Shown here: positions 35,993 to 44,792 of the stretch, piece by piece
Numbering within the stretch: the stretch's first letter is position 1
Layout of the letters: every line of letters begins with the position of its first letter
Assembly (NCBI GenBank): GCA_963797255.1
Contig: CAWCOV010000019.1
Span: forward strand, 496,001-560,000
Source: JANXZS01 sp963797255
GTDB lineage: Bacteria > Acidobacteriota > Terriglobia > Terriglobales > Acidobacteriaceae
Reading direction: 5' to 3'
Length of the DNA stretch: 64,000 nt
The notes under the pieces: model-generated
What the model was told of the DNA's origin: nothing
Database searches by the model: none
The model's input: the letters and a program-made list of their open reading frames with translations, nothing else
Made by a program: the position numbers and the translations under genes

Positions 35993-36736
35993 CTAGTAGA
36001 TAGGTGGCGCCTTGTCGTCGTATTCGTTTCCAAACTTATTTTTGTGATGCGCCGAGAGATCTCCCGACAACGGAATCTCAATCAGTCCAAGATCTGCATT
36101 GCCCCCTCCAATATCAACCACGCGCGTTAGGGCATCAAGGCGTTCGAGCGCCGCGCCCTCTGACCACACATGCAGCCGATACTGTCCCGGTGGCACATCG
36201 TGAATCGCGGTGCTCTCCTGTTTTTCTACCACCGCGAAATACGGCGTTGACAGCGCAAGTACGACGGCACTCATCTCCGGATGAATATTGCAGAAGACAT
36301 ACGACACTCCCTCGCGGCTGAAACGTACCGACCGCGTGGTGCCTGCCTCATACAATCCAAGGTCGAATCGCCTCCCGTTGAACAGGGAAAAAACGTTGTG
36401 AAAGTAGGGATCCTGATTGGGAAACTGCACCGTACTTCCGACCGGAATAACCATTAAGTGAGGCAGAAACTCCTTGTTTTTTTGCGTCAGAATAAACGGC
36501 CCACTTCGTGCCATGGGAGGAGCTTTGGTCTCAAGAGGCGTCAGCCAGATAACTGAAGAGGGCGGCACCGGAGCCATTGCGTGCGAGCTATGCGTCGCCG
36601 CTTCCGATTTCGCGGGGAGCAGCCGCACCTGCGCGCGAACGTCAACGTTTTGCGCGAAGATGTCCAGACCCGTGAGCAATGGAATAAGCGCGCTGGCAAC
36701 CGTCAATACTCTGCAAGTGCTCTTCAGCTTTCTCAA
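35993..36736 (-). CDS. Periplasmic cupredoxin-like (blue copper) protein
   Basis: 247 residues, TTG start overlapping the stop of the porin gene (TTGA). The signal peptide ends near DIFAQ. The cupredoxin fold has a complete type 1 copper set: His113 (DPYFHNVFSL), Cys149, His152 and Met155 in VFCNIHPEMSAVVL. GSTVQFPNQDPYFHNVFSL is typical of plastocyanin-like methylamine-utilisation-type proteins. Then a second beta domain, DVPPGQYRLHVWSEGA, resembles carboxypeptidase-regulatory folds. It is the last gene of the response regulator-kinase-porin-cupredoxin set. Electron transfer or copper sequestration in the periplasm is likely. Confidence 0.85.
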   Translation of the reverse strand: MRKLKSTCRVLTVASALIPLLTGLDIFAQNVDVRAQVRLLPAKSEAATHSSHAMAPVPPSSVIWLTPLETKAPPMARSGPFILTQKNKEFLPHLMVIPVGSTVQFPNQDPYFHNVFSLFNGRRFDLGLYEAGTTRSVRFSREGVSYVFCNIHPEMSAVVLALSTPYFAVVEKQESTAIHDVPPGQYRLHVWSEGAALERLDALTRVVDIGGGNADLGLIEIPLSGDLSAHHKNKFGNEYDDKAPPIY

Positions 36737-38253
36737 AATTCATATCCCGTGGTAAGTACGTACGCCTGCGCAGAATAGGCACTTCCGCTGAGTGGCCACG
36801 TTTTGATGTTGCGATACTCAAAGGAAAAAATCAGGTAATTACTCGGCTTGTAGATGAGGTTTGCGAACACTGTCTGATTGCGCGCAAGCGCTGCGTAAAG
36901 GTTTGTGTAGTCAAGTTGGGCATTGCGTAGTTGCGATGCGTAGCCGTCATCTTCACCCATCGCAGCGTTCCACTCTATCTTGTTCGTCATTCGATACTTC
37001 CACTGCGCCCATCCGCCGATTGTGTTTAGCGCCTCAACGTGCGCATATGTATCGAGGTATGGCTTCACTACGATTACATCTTTATATACGCCGCCTCCAA
37101 GTCCACCGAGCGACTGCCCGCGGTAGAATTCGCCGGATAATTCCATGCCTCGCGGCAGAGGCAACATTCCGTTTGCGGTAAAGGCCCATGCATCGGTGTG
37201 TTGACCATAGTCATAACTGTGGGGTCCCCAATAACCGCCAACACTCACTGCCGGCGAACGGCGGCTACCATTTCCCGAGTAAGACAGCAGCAGTTCAGAG
37301 CCTGGATACTGACTCCTCTGTGCTGCGCTCACGGGTTTCGCCACGGAGCCATAATTTGCTGGCGGATCGGCAACGTCGATCATCGCCGCTTCTATGCCGA
37401 AATGGTGATTGCCGAAGTGAAGATCCTGCGCGATCTCCAGTTGCGGGAGCCAAGTCCAAAGATTTCCTGACCACGCCAGTGGTGAAACACCAACCATAGC
37501 GAACGAAGTCGGAGATAAAGGCGAAATTATCGGCTTGTCCAGGGAAGCAACCAAGCGTGTTTCCGGCCAGTCAAGTTCCGCGTGAGCAGTTCGCAGCCTC
37601 AACATTCCTTCGCTCGGAGAATAGCTTGGGGCATTCTGGTCTCCAAAGAAATCCACGCGCACATCCGACCGGCTCTCTGCGCCAAAAATGCTGGGACCTT
37701 TCGCGTTGAATCCCAGGATCGTCTGACGTAGCGTTGCGCCCGTACTCCCGTTCGCCCACTCAGGACTCGATCGCAACGCGACCACTGGAGCGTAGATATT
37801 GTCGACCGTTCCGCTGTTCACAAAAGAGTTGAATAGAATCAGGCCGTTAAGCTTCAGGGGATATTTTGAGCTCGTCTCAACCTTGCTCTGCTCATGGGCC
37901 GCCACTTCCGCCTGCAATACTTCTTGCCCTTCTTTGAGGTTCGCAACAGAGTCCGATAGCTCTTTCGCTGTTTCAGCAGAAGCAGAAGAAGAGTCCCCAG
38001 CTACAAGTGAGTGATCGCGAATCTGGTGCAACTCTTGCTGCAGGGAGCGGATCTCCGCACGCGACTCCTGTAGTTCCCTGCGCGTCGCATCGAGGGCATC
38101 CACCAGTGCATCCAGGCGTTGCTCAATCTGCGCATTCCTGTTTGGCTCTGGCGTGGCGCCTGTTTGTGCAGGCAGATGAAGAGAGAACATCCCGCAAAGA
38201 ATCGCAGCTCCAGCCGCGCGACAAAACGAATTTGCCAATAACCCTGCGAACAT
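36733..38253 (-). CDS. Porin-like outer-membrane protein with coiled-coil N-terminus
   Basis: About 506 residues from the ATG at 38253 (an in-frame upstream ATG at 38283 lacks a signal-like start). A signal peptide ending near LPAQ is followed by an alpha-helical coiled coil (about residues 40-115, IEQRLDALVDALDATRRELQ, ESRAEIRSLQQELHQIRDHS). Then comes a long beta-barrel with alternating aromatic/polar strands, ending in the outer-membrane C-terminal Phe (VLTTGYEF). It overlaps the cupredoxin start, so the two are translationally coupled. Architecture like OprO/DcaP-type porins. Substrate unknown. Confidence 0.82.
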   Translation of the reverse strand: MFAGLLANSFCRAAGAAILCGMFSLHLPAQTGATPEPNRNAQIEQRLDALVDALDATRRELQESRAEIRSLQQELHQIRDHSLVAGDSSSASAETAKELSDSVANLKEGQEVLQAEVAAHEQSKVETSSKYPLKLNGLILFNSFVNSGTVDNIYAPVVALRSSPEWANGSTGATLRQTILGFNAKGPSIFGAESRSDVRVDFFGDQNAPSYSPSEGMLRLRTAHAELDWPETRLVASLDKPIISPLSPTSFAMVGVSPLAWSGNLWTWLPQLEIAQDLHFGNHHFGIEAAMIDVADPPANYGSVAKPVSAAQRSQYPGSELLLSYSGNGSRRSPAVSVGGYWGPHSYDYGQHTDAWAFTANGMLPLPRGMELSGEFYRGQSLGGLGGGVYKDVIVVKPYLDTYAHVEALNTIGGWAQWKYRMTNKIEWNAAMGEDDGYASQLRNAQLDYTNLYAALARNQTVFANLIYKPSNYLIFSFEYRNIKTWPLSGSAYSAQAYVLTTGYEF

Positions 38254-38313
38254 ACTCGTCACCCCTTGCTTCAAGTTACACATGCCGATGCAGAGAAAGC
38301 CGAAGGATACTTA

Positions 38314-40140
38314 TCAAACCTTCGCTGCGCTCGTCGGGCTCCCTCTTTCGAGCAATACTTTGGATAGCGGTGTGCCCGGCGGACGCTTTTCGAATGTCAA
38401 AAGGAAGACCGTCTCTCCCGGAACGCTGCTCACCAAAATCACAGATCCGCCATGTTCTTCCGCAACTCTGTGGGCAAGCGTCAGTCCCAGGCCAACGCCA
38501 CCCTCCTTGCCCTCACTAACAAAAGGCTCAAAAAGATTGTCTCGAATAGCCTTTGCTACGCCGCCGCCATTATCCGTCACGCGAACTCGCACTTGATCTG
38601 AGGTCTGGGACAGGGCAACGTTGACAATCCCTTTTGATTGACCTCCGCGATTCGCTGCCTGGCACGCGTTGAAGACCAGGTTAAAGATCGCGCGCTGCAT
38701 CTTCTTTGCGTCCACCCAGGCGTCGCACGACTCACTATCCTTCATGTCCACCGCTATTTCAACGGCTGCTGCTTCGGGATGCGTGCCCACGATCGCGACG
38801 GCTTTCTCGATCAGCGCCGCAACTGACTCATGAGTCAGTTGAAGCGACCGCCCCGTTCGACTGAACATCAGGAGCGATTCAATCAGATCTGTCATGCCAT
38901 GAACGGCCAGCCGCACTTCACCGAAGAGTTCAGTCTTTTCTTCTTCCGTTTTGGCGGATGCCAAAAACTCCGCGTTGGCATATACAGCAGCAAGATAGTG
39001 GCGGAGATCGTGTGACACGGAACTGGCCATTCGCCCAATCGTCGCAAGTCTTTCAGTCTCAATGAGCTTCTTTTGCGCCTCGCGGATTTCGTCGCGCATC
39101 CTGCCAAAGGCAGTGCTCAGTTCACGAACTTCCAAAGCGCCCGTGCGAGGAAGTCGATAGGTGAAGTCTCCTGTACCCAGCGCGCGAACGCCTGAAGCGA
39201 GCGACTCAAGCGGTCGCGTCACCGTTCGCGATATGAAAAGCGAAAGAAGAGCTCCGACCAATAAAGCCGCGGCTCCAAGGCCAAGAAACAATCGATTGAG
39301 CCTCTGTGAAAGTTCATTCTGCTGCCGCAGCGATTTCAATACAACAAGGCGAATACCATCGTTGGCGCCGGGAGCGAGTTGAATAGTCACGGCACTGAAT
39401 TGCTCGCCTTCCAGCCAGAGATTTTCGACATGCAACGTCTTCTGCAGCGACTGCGAATCAGCCTGCAATTGCAATCGCTTAGGAATGTTTAACGTGCTGG
39501 CAACCACGGTGTCATGCGCAAGGAAGGCAACTTCAGCCGCCGCAGATTCGCTTACTTCGTGTGCCAGGTTTTGGTCCACGGAATAGGCAATAACCACGTA
39601 GCCAAGCAATTGTCCGGTCGCCCGATTACCAAAGTAGAGTGGCTCAAAAGTAAATTCGAAGAGCCTTCCATCCAGAACCAGGAAATGAGGATTATTCTCG
39701 CGCTGCAACGCAAGTTCCAGTGCCACGCGCGGTTGCGTCAGTTCAGCCGATGTGTACTGCTTCCGATTCTTTCCGTCCAAAGCATTGGCATAAAGCGCGA
39801 GCACATCGCCATCCGGGCTGGTCAGCGCAAAAAGATCCGCCCCACTGACCTTCCAGAATTCCTGCCCGCCATCTTCAATTGTTCGACGGTCCTGCGTCGT
39901 CATGAGAGCTTTAAGGCTGGGAAGGTCCGCCAGCAAAGCGGCTTCGCGCATCAACATCTGGCGGTGCTGGTTCTGCAGATTTTGAAAGGTGGCGACGGAG
40001 TGAGTGACGTCAGACGCAAGCGTTTCCGCCATCTGCCGCTGCATCCACGATCGCACCACCATAAGACTTGCTGTCGTCAGGCCCACTGAAACAAGCAGCA
40101 AAGGTACAAGCAGCATTAGCCGCATTCTTATAGGAGACAT
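38314..40140 (-). CDS. Sensor histidine kinase
   Basis: Membrane kinase, 608 residues. TM1 is about residues 8-30. The periplasmic sensor (about 31-280) has the two-lobed look of a double-CACHE domain. TM2 is about 286-306 and HAMP about 305-360. The dimerisation domain has the phospho-acceptor His377 in SVSHDLRHYLAAVYANAEFL. The ATPase domain has the N box NLVFNACQAANRG, G1 VTDNGGGV, and G2 GVGLGLTLAHRVAEEHGG. It follows the response-regulator gene by 45 bp and precedes the porin-cupredoxin pair on the same strand, so all four probably share a transcript. Confidence 0.93.
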   Translation of the reverse strand: MSPIRMRLMLLVPLLLVSVGLTTASLMVVRSWMQRQMAETLASDVTHSVATFQNLQNQHRQMLMREAALLADLPSLKALMTTQDRRTIEDGGQEFWKVSGADLFALTSPDGDVLALYANALDGKNRKQYTSAELTQPRVALELALQRENNPHFLVLDGRLFEFTFEPLYFGNRATGQLLGYVVIAYSVDQNLAHEVSESAAAEVAFLAHDTVVASTLNIPKRLQLQADSQSLQKTLHVENLWLEGEQFSAVTIQLAPGANDGIRLVVLKSLRQQNELSQRLNRLFLGLGAAALLVGALLSLFISRTVTRPLESLASGVRALGTGDFTYRLPRTGALEVRELSTAFGRMRDEIREAQKKLIETERLATIGRMASSVSHDLRHYLAAVYANAEFLASAKTEEEKTELFGEVRLAVHGMTDLIESLLMFSRTGRSLQLTHESVAALIEKAVAIVGTHPEAAAVEIAVDMKDSESCDAWVDAKKMQRAIFNLVFNACQAANRGGQSKGIVNVALSQTSDQVRVRVTDNGGGVAKAIRDNLFEPFVSEGKEGGVGLGLTLAHRVAEEHGGSVILVSSVPGETVFLLTFEKRPPGTPLSKVLLERGSPTSAAKV

Positions 40141-40185
40141 GGAACCTGCCGGAACGTGAGGTCTTTCGCCACGTCGGGAATTCCC

Positions 40186-40911
40186 TTAGGGAACAAATTT
40201 ATAACCTGCGCCATGAACAGTAACAAAATGAAGCGGATTTCCCGGGTCCACTTCGAGCTTTTGCCTCAGCTTTAATATCTGGTTATCTACCGTCCGGGTC
40301 GTGGGGTAAAAATTGTATCCCCATACATCATTCAGTAGTTCTTCGCGTCCCAATACTCGCTCGGGATTCTCGAGGAAAAACTTCAACAGCTTAAACTCAT
40401 GCGCCGTCAGCGCCACTTGATGACCAGACTTCCGCACGGACATGCGTAAATAATCGACCTCGCAAATGCCAAACGCAACCGTTGCCGTGCGGGTAACTTT
40501 GCTCGTCCTTCGCAGAGCAGCCTGAACACGCGCCAGCAACTCTCGCGGACTAAATGGCTTTGTCACATAATCATCCGCGCCAAGTTCAAGTAACAAAACC
40601 TTATCTGCGACTTCGGTCACAGCGCTCACAACGATAATCGGTGTGTTTGGCGACGCGCCTTTAATTCGCTTGCAGACCTCACGGCCCGGCACCCCCGGCA
40701 ACATCAGATCCAGAACGACCGCTGACGGCGATAGCGAGTGGAAGGCATCAATTCCCAACTTGCCGTCCGCCGCACCTTCCACGGCGTAGCCCTCCGCTGC
40801 GAAAAGGCGCTTTAGAACCTTCTGCATTCTGGGATCATCTTCAATCACCAGAATTGTGCCGTTGTTTGGAATGGAATCCAGGGTCACGTAGCTCTCCCGT
40901 CGCTTGTTCAT
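40186..40911 (-). CDS. OmpR/PhoB-family response regulator
   Basis: 241 residues. The receiver domain has ILVIEDDP (acidic pair), phospho-acceptor Asp68 in VVLDLMLPG, and the conserved Lys in DDYVTKPFSPRELLAR. The winged-helix DNA-binding domain follows, with VALTAHEFKLLKFFLENPER, VWGYNFYPTTRTVDNQILKL and VHGAGYKFVP. Members of this family bind tandem direct repeats with 10-11 bp phasing. Such a repeat, (TGACA-N6)x3, lies 46 bp upstream of this gene and at two more promoters at 48.3-48.5 kb. This protein is therefore the best candidate for reading those boxes. Confidence 0.95.
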   Translation of the reverse strand: MNKRRESYVTLDSIPNNGTILVIEDDPRMQKVLKRLFAAEGYAVEGAADGKLGIDAFHSLSPSAVVLDLMLPGVPGREVCKRIKGASPNTPIIVVSAVTEVADKVLLLELGADDYVTKPFSPRELLARVQAALRRTSKVTRTATVAFGICEVDYLRMSVRKSGHQVALTAHEFKLLKFFLENPERVLGREELLNDVWGYNFYPTTRTVDNQILKLRQKLEVDPGNPLHFVTVHGAGYKFVP

Positions 40912-40956
40912 ATTCTCGACTTTTTTTCATCACGTCGCATCCACATAGTTCGGAAA

Positions 40957-40983
40957 TGACAATCTGGTGACATTTGCCTGACA
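40957..40983 (+). promoter_or_regulatory. (TGACA-N6)x3 direct-repeat box 1
   Basis: TGACA at 40957, 40968 and 40979, exactly 11 bp apart. The box lies between the divergent response-regulator and TIGR03118 genes, oriented toward the latter, 105 bp before its ATG. It has the layout of a PhoB/PhoP/OmpR-type operator. Identical architecture recurs at 48277-48303 and 48486-48512. Confidence 0.75.
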
Positions 40984-41087
40984 CGACTGCCGCATCGATT
41001 CTCTAACGTTCTTCCAGCCACAAAACGGATCGCCAGCCACGTTCGCTGGCCTTCCCCAGGCAGTTGCTGTAAACGGAGGAAATCAAA

Positions 41088-42254
41088 ATGCACCAGAATC
41101 GGATTCAACGCCGAATTCGCGCAGCAGTCTTCACACTTTCGCTGGCCTCACTTCTCGGCGCCGCCTTCGCAGAAGACGGCCCAAAAGGGGGCCAACCGAA
41201 CGTTATGGCGCCCGTTCTTGCTTCAAACCAGTATCAGCAGACGAATCTCGTATCAAACCTCCCCGGGAAAGCGGCTGTAACCGATCCAAATCTTGTAAAT
41301 GCATGGGGCCTCTCCAGAAGTTCCACAAGTCCGTGGTGGGTATCGGACAACGGCATGGGCGTTTCAACCCTCTATGGCGCAGCCGGGAACATTGTCCCCC
41401 TCGTGGTCAAGATTCCTCCATCGGACCCAAATGTCTCCTCGACTGGTACACCCACGGGCACTGTCTTTAACGGCTCGACGGAGTTCGAGATCGTGACGGG
41501 ATTGCCTGCCGTCTTTATGTTTGTCAGCGAAGATGGCGTCATTAGCGGTTGGAACCCGAAAGTAAAGCCGACGGATGCCGTAATTCTTGTCAACCAGAAG
41601 AGTAAGTCAGTCTTCAAGGGAATGACGATTGCTACTATCAACGGCGCCGTACGGGGAACCCACAATTACCTCTACGTAGCTGACTTCCGCCAAGGCAGGG
41701 TAGAAATATTCGACTCACATTTCCAGCGCACAATGGCTCTTGAGAGTAACTTTGCGCAAGCCGTACCGCCGGGCTATGCGCCCTTCAACGTCCAGAACAT
41801 CGGCGGAAACATCTACGTAGCTTACGCCAAGCAGGATGCTGAGAAGACGGATGAGGTGGCCGGTGCCGGGTTTGGATTCGTCAACGTTTACTCCCCCACA
41901 GGGCAACTTCTCCTGAAACTTGAACGCGGGAGTTGGTTCAACGCGCCGTGGGGACTTACTCAAGCTCCCTCTGACTTCGGTCCATACAGCCACAACATCC
42001 TGGTCGGGAACTTCGGCAGCGGTCAAATCGCGGCCTTCGATCCCGTAACGGGTAAGTTCCAGGACTTCCTGAGAGACGCGAAGAGCACGCCCATTTGGAT
42101 CGACGGCCTTTGGGCACTCTCTTTCGGTAGCGATGCCCTTGCCACTGGCGGCCCTGCAACTACTCTATTCTTCTCCGCCGGACCCGATGACGAAAAGAAT
42201 GGCCTTTTTGGTAGTCTCACTGCCCTGAAAAATCCTCAGGGAAACGGTCAATAA
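41088..42254 (+). CDS. TIGR03118-family secreted protein
   Basis: 388 residues, signal peptide (FTLSLASLLGAAFA) then a beta-propeller-like body of the TIGR03118 type: QQTNLVSNLPGKAAVTDPNL with VNAWGLSRSSTSPWWVSDNG, EDGVISGWNPKV, NYLYVADFRQGRVEIFDSHF, and FVNVYSPTGQLL. The family is of unknown function and is exported. GGAGG lies 10 bp before the ATG. The (TGACA-N6)x3 box upstream suggests control by the adjacent two-component system. A hairpin after the stop separates it from the convergent transporter gene. Confidence 0.88.
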   Translation: MHQNRIQRRIRAAVFTLSLASLLGAAFAEDGPKGGQPNVMAPVLASNQYQQTNLVSNLPGKAAVTDPNLVNAWGLSRSSTSPWWVSDNGMGVSTLYGAAGNIVPLVVKIPPSDPNVSSTGTPTGTVFNGSTEFEIVTGLPAVFMFVSEDGVISGWNPKVKPTDAVILVNQKSKSVFKGMTIATINGAVRGTHNYLYVADFRQGRVEIFDSHFQRTMALESNFAQAVPPGYAPFNVQNIGGNIYVAYAKQDAEKTDEVAGAGFGFVNVYSPTGQLLLKLERGSWFNAPWGLTQAPSDFGPYSHNILVGNFGSGQIAAFDPVTGKFQDFLRDAKSTPIWIDGLWALSFGSDALATGGPATTLFFSAGPDDEKNGLFGSLTALKNPQGNGQ

Positions 42255-42280
42255 TCGCTGCACCAATCTGCCTTGTCCAA

Positions 42281-42308
42281 AAATGCGGGGATGCTTAACA
42301 GCATCCCC
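42281..42308 (-). terminator. Terminator, mainly for the MFS gene
   Basis: GGGGATGCT (42287-42295), loop TAAC, AGCATCCCC (42300-42308). On the minus strand the stem is followed by GCATTTTTGG, a usable T-run. On the plus strand there is none, so it serves the minus-strand operon best. Confidence 0.7.
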
Positions 42309-42338
42309 ACATTTCGCAAACGACGAATCATCCTCCAC

Positions 42339-43463
42339 TCATACCTCGTTGAGCGTTCCCTTTCTGCCGAGTAAGAACCAGAACAGGGCTGCAGCAATCA
42401 GTGCGATAACTCCGATTCCCGTCAACGACGAAGCATAGCCAAACGTTGAAAAAACTTCCCCCGCCAGTGCTGCGCCAATCATCTGCATTGAGGAAACTAC
42501 CAGGCTATTCGATGCCGCCGCGCCACCGCGCTCGTCCTCAGCTGCACCGTTCATCAGAAGACTGTAGGTTCCCGGTTCATTCATATACTGAAACGCGGTG
42601 AACCCGATGTACACAAACCCGGCCTGTACCGGCAAATGCGCTAGCGCCAGAGAAAAGAGACAGAGGGCCGTCACGCATTGCATGGAAACTATTCCAGTTA
42701 TCATGCCCCACCTGCGAAGTACAAAAGGAGCGACGAGAACAGCAACCACCTGGGCTAGCTGTGAGAACGAGAACACTGTGCCAATCTCGGGAAGTGACAT
42801 GTGCAGGTGACGAGAAAAGTAGACGTTCGCGAAAGGGCTAAACGAGCCAGTCACCAGGCTCCATACCGCGATGGCAGGTAGAAAGCGAAGTAGAAAAGGG
42901 GAGAGCAGTGGCCGTGACCGCGCTGGAAGAACGGAATGCTCCAGCTTCAACTTCACTGCTGGCCATAGGCCTAACGCTACCACCCCGCAGGAGAGTAGCA
43001 ATACCAGTCGTTCAAGATCCACCACATGCGCCGTAGCGGACAATGATTTGAGGTACCCCGGAAGTCGGCCGCCCAGTATTCCTGCTATTGCTCCAACGCC
43101 AATGCCGAGCGAAAAGAAGAGACTAAACGCAAATGGGCGGTGCCTCTCTTCCGTTAACTGCGCAACCGCTGGAGAAATGCAAATCGCCCACATTGAAAGT
43201 GAGATTCCCGAGATAAAGGCCAAGCCAATTTGGGAAGGGAAAGCGAGCCAGATTGCCCGCGCAGAAAAAACCGTGGTAGCGAGCAGGATGCAGGAAAGCA
43301 GAGCGGGGCGAAGGCCCCACCGTTGAATCAGCTTCCCGGCCGGGATGGCACCCGCCAGATTTCCCGCCGCCATCGCACTCGTGATAAGACCCAGGCGCTT
43401 CTCCGAGTAGCCATGGTCCATCAAGAACAAATTGAATAGAAAGAAGTAGATTGATAGGCCCAA
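42339..43463 (-). CDS. MFS transporter, N-terminus affected by a homopolymer break
   Basis: Major facilitator superfamily protein, at least 374 residues, about 11-12 helices. NLFLMDHGYSEKRLGLITSA and GAIPAGKLIQRWGLRPALL show the family loop 2-3 pattern. The in-frame start is only a TTG (GLSIYFFLFN) inside what should be helix 1. The missing residues (FWTFLAASFFFDLG) are read in the nucleotidyltransferase frame across an A9 run at 43467-43475. One extra T on the coding strand would join the two proteins. Substrate unknown; it may export the product or ligand of the kinase/nucleotidyltransferase pair upstream. Confidence 0.82.
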   Translation of the reverse strand: MGLSIYFFLFNLFLMDHGYSEKRLGLITSAMAAGNLAGAIPAGKLIQRWGLRPALLSCILLATTVFSARAIWLAFPSQIGLAFISGISLSMWAICISPAVAQLTEERHRPFAFSLFFSLGIGVGAIAGILGGRLPGYLKSLSATAHVVDLERLVLLLSCGVVALGLWPAVKLKLEHSVLPARSRPLLSPFLLRFLPAIAVWSLVTGSFSPFANVYFSRHLHMSLPEIGTVFSFSQLAQVVAVLVAPFVLRRWGMITGIVSMQCVTALCLFSLALAHLPVQAGFVYIGFTAFQYMNEPGTYSLLMNGAAEDERGGAAASNSLVVSSMQMIGAALAGEVFSTFGYASSLTGIGVIALIAAALFWFLLGRKGTLNEV

Positions 43464-44788
43464 GTCAAAAAAAAAGATGCGGCCAGAAATGTCCAGAACT
43501 GCCGTCCCAACTGCTTTTCAGAGAACCACCATCCGACCCTGCGGGAAAGCGTGGTCGACACCATCGAAAGATGGCTTGCGATCCGTGACCGAAGGAATAG
43601 AAAGTATTGGATCTGCGGGTTCTCACTCTTGGGCGCTATGGCTCGCCTTAAGTTCATGGAGATTGCTTTCGAGCTTTTCTTGGGAATGTGAGTCGGTATA
43701 AGGGCGCTCGATATCACCCGGCGCTTATCCTTTGCAGCGGGAAGCAGTGCCGTGTGCAGCCAGACCCAGTCTCGGTTCAACCGGAACATTCCTTCCAGGG
43801 AAGACCCTGCGAATGTTCGTAGCCACGATTTGATTTCCTCTGGTAACTGGTCGATCTCTGCTTCCACTTCTTCATTCATCTTGCAGTGAAACCAGCACCC
43901 GGCGTGTACGAAAGCAATCGCCGCCAACATCCTCAGCCTCTTGCTGTAAGTCTGCTTCCAGCACTGCCAAAATTCCTCATCCTCAGCGTGGTTGTGCAGA
44001 AAATTCGCCAACTCATAAACATGATGGATCACCCAGTCCCCAAGAACGATATTCCGAAGAATGTGAAGAGCTAAGTAGGCAAGATGGTCTCCATCGCTGA
44101 GTCCAGCGAAAGCCACTCCCTCCACCATCCTGAATATTCGGCGTTCCCAGAATGACTTGACGTCCGGAATCGGAAGAAATGTCAGCCCTTCATTCCACAA
44201 CGCGAAATGCAGCTCGATAGATAAGGGCATGGCGGGATCAAAGTGATTTCCCTGCCACTGCCAGGAGCCAAGCCGAATCAGTGCCGGCAGATGATCGGCC
44301 CGCCCATTGTGCAAAGATTTGTCTGACTCGTAGCCAATCGCCTCCAACGCCGTCCGTGCACGTTCGATGTCTTCCGTTTGGCAGAAAAAGTCGATATCCG
44401 ACTGCAATCGAAGACGGGGATTGCTGACGTAATGCGGTGATTGCGTGAATCCCTTTAGTACGATGTGTTCGACCTGCGCATCATCGAGCGCAGCCGAGGC
44501 CTCAATATATGTCGATTTAACGCGTTCATATCTTTCTGCGTTCTGTTGAACGTTTCCTCTCAGCCTTTCAATTACCCAGTCCGGAAATCCGTGATTCGGC
44601 AATTGCGCGATCGTAAGCGTCAAGTGAGACAAGTCAGCAAAATCAAGGAGTTCACGCCACTTATCGTCCGGCAGTTCCTGCAATGCCTCCGTGCTAGCAA
44701 CCTGCAATCGCAGTGCAGCCATCAAGGCAGAAAGTTCCAGCGGAAATTGAATGTTGCCAGCACACTCATCTATAAAGCTCGCAGCCAT
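43421..44788 (-). CDS. PF14907-type nucleotidyltransferase family protein
   Basis: 455 codons in the open frame. The nucleotidyltransferase core is at about residues 95-215: HIVLKGFTQSPHYVSNPRLR followed by LQSDIDFFC, where the Asp pair is the metal-binding motif, then ESDKSLHNGRADHLPALIRL and IELHFALWNEGLTF. The rest is helical. PF14907 proteins often accompany HprK-like kinases, including in lasso-peptide clusters; no cyclase, protease or precursor gene is in the window. The last ~20 residues after FLAASFF arise from frameshifted reading of the transporter gene. Gene order: HprK-like kinase, this gene, MFS. Confidence 0.82.
   Translation of the reverse strand: MAASFIDECAGNIQFPLELSALMAALRLQVASTEALQELPDDKWRELLDFADLSHLTLTIAQLPNHGFPDWVIERLRGNVQQNAERYERVKSTYIEASAALDDAQVEHIVLKGFTQSPHYVSNPRLRLQSDIDFFCQTEDIERARTALEAIGYESDKSLHNGRADHLPALIRLGSWQWQGNHFDPAMPLSIELHFALWNEGLTFLPIPDVKSFWERRIFRMVEGVAFAGLSDGDHLAYLALHILRNIVLGDWVIHHVYELANFLHNHAEDEEFWQCWKQTYSKRLRMLAAIAFVHAGCWFHCKMNEEVEAEIDQLPEEIKSWLRTFAGSSLEGMFRLNRDWVWLHTALLPAAKDKRRVISSALIPTHIPKKSSKAISMNLRRAIAPKSENPQIQYFLFLRSRIASHLSMVSTTLSRRVGWWFSEKQLGRQFWTFLAASFFLTWAYQSTSFYSICS
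43467..43475. repeat. A9/T9 homopolymer at the NTase-MFS junction
   Basis: Nine A on the plus strand (nine U in the minus-strand mRNA), exactly where the reading passes from the nucleotidyltransferase frame to the transporter frame. A likely site of sequencing error, and also a possible site of transcriptional slippage. Confidence 0.85.
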
Positions 44789-44792
44789 ACCC

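Noticed and set aside
41047..41062. GG-N10-GC spacing upstream of the TIGR03118 gene, like a sigma-54 promoter
   Set aside because: Apart from TGGC and GC, the -24 and -12 boxes do not match (TGGCCT, AGGCA). The TGACA box is a better explanation.
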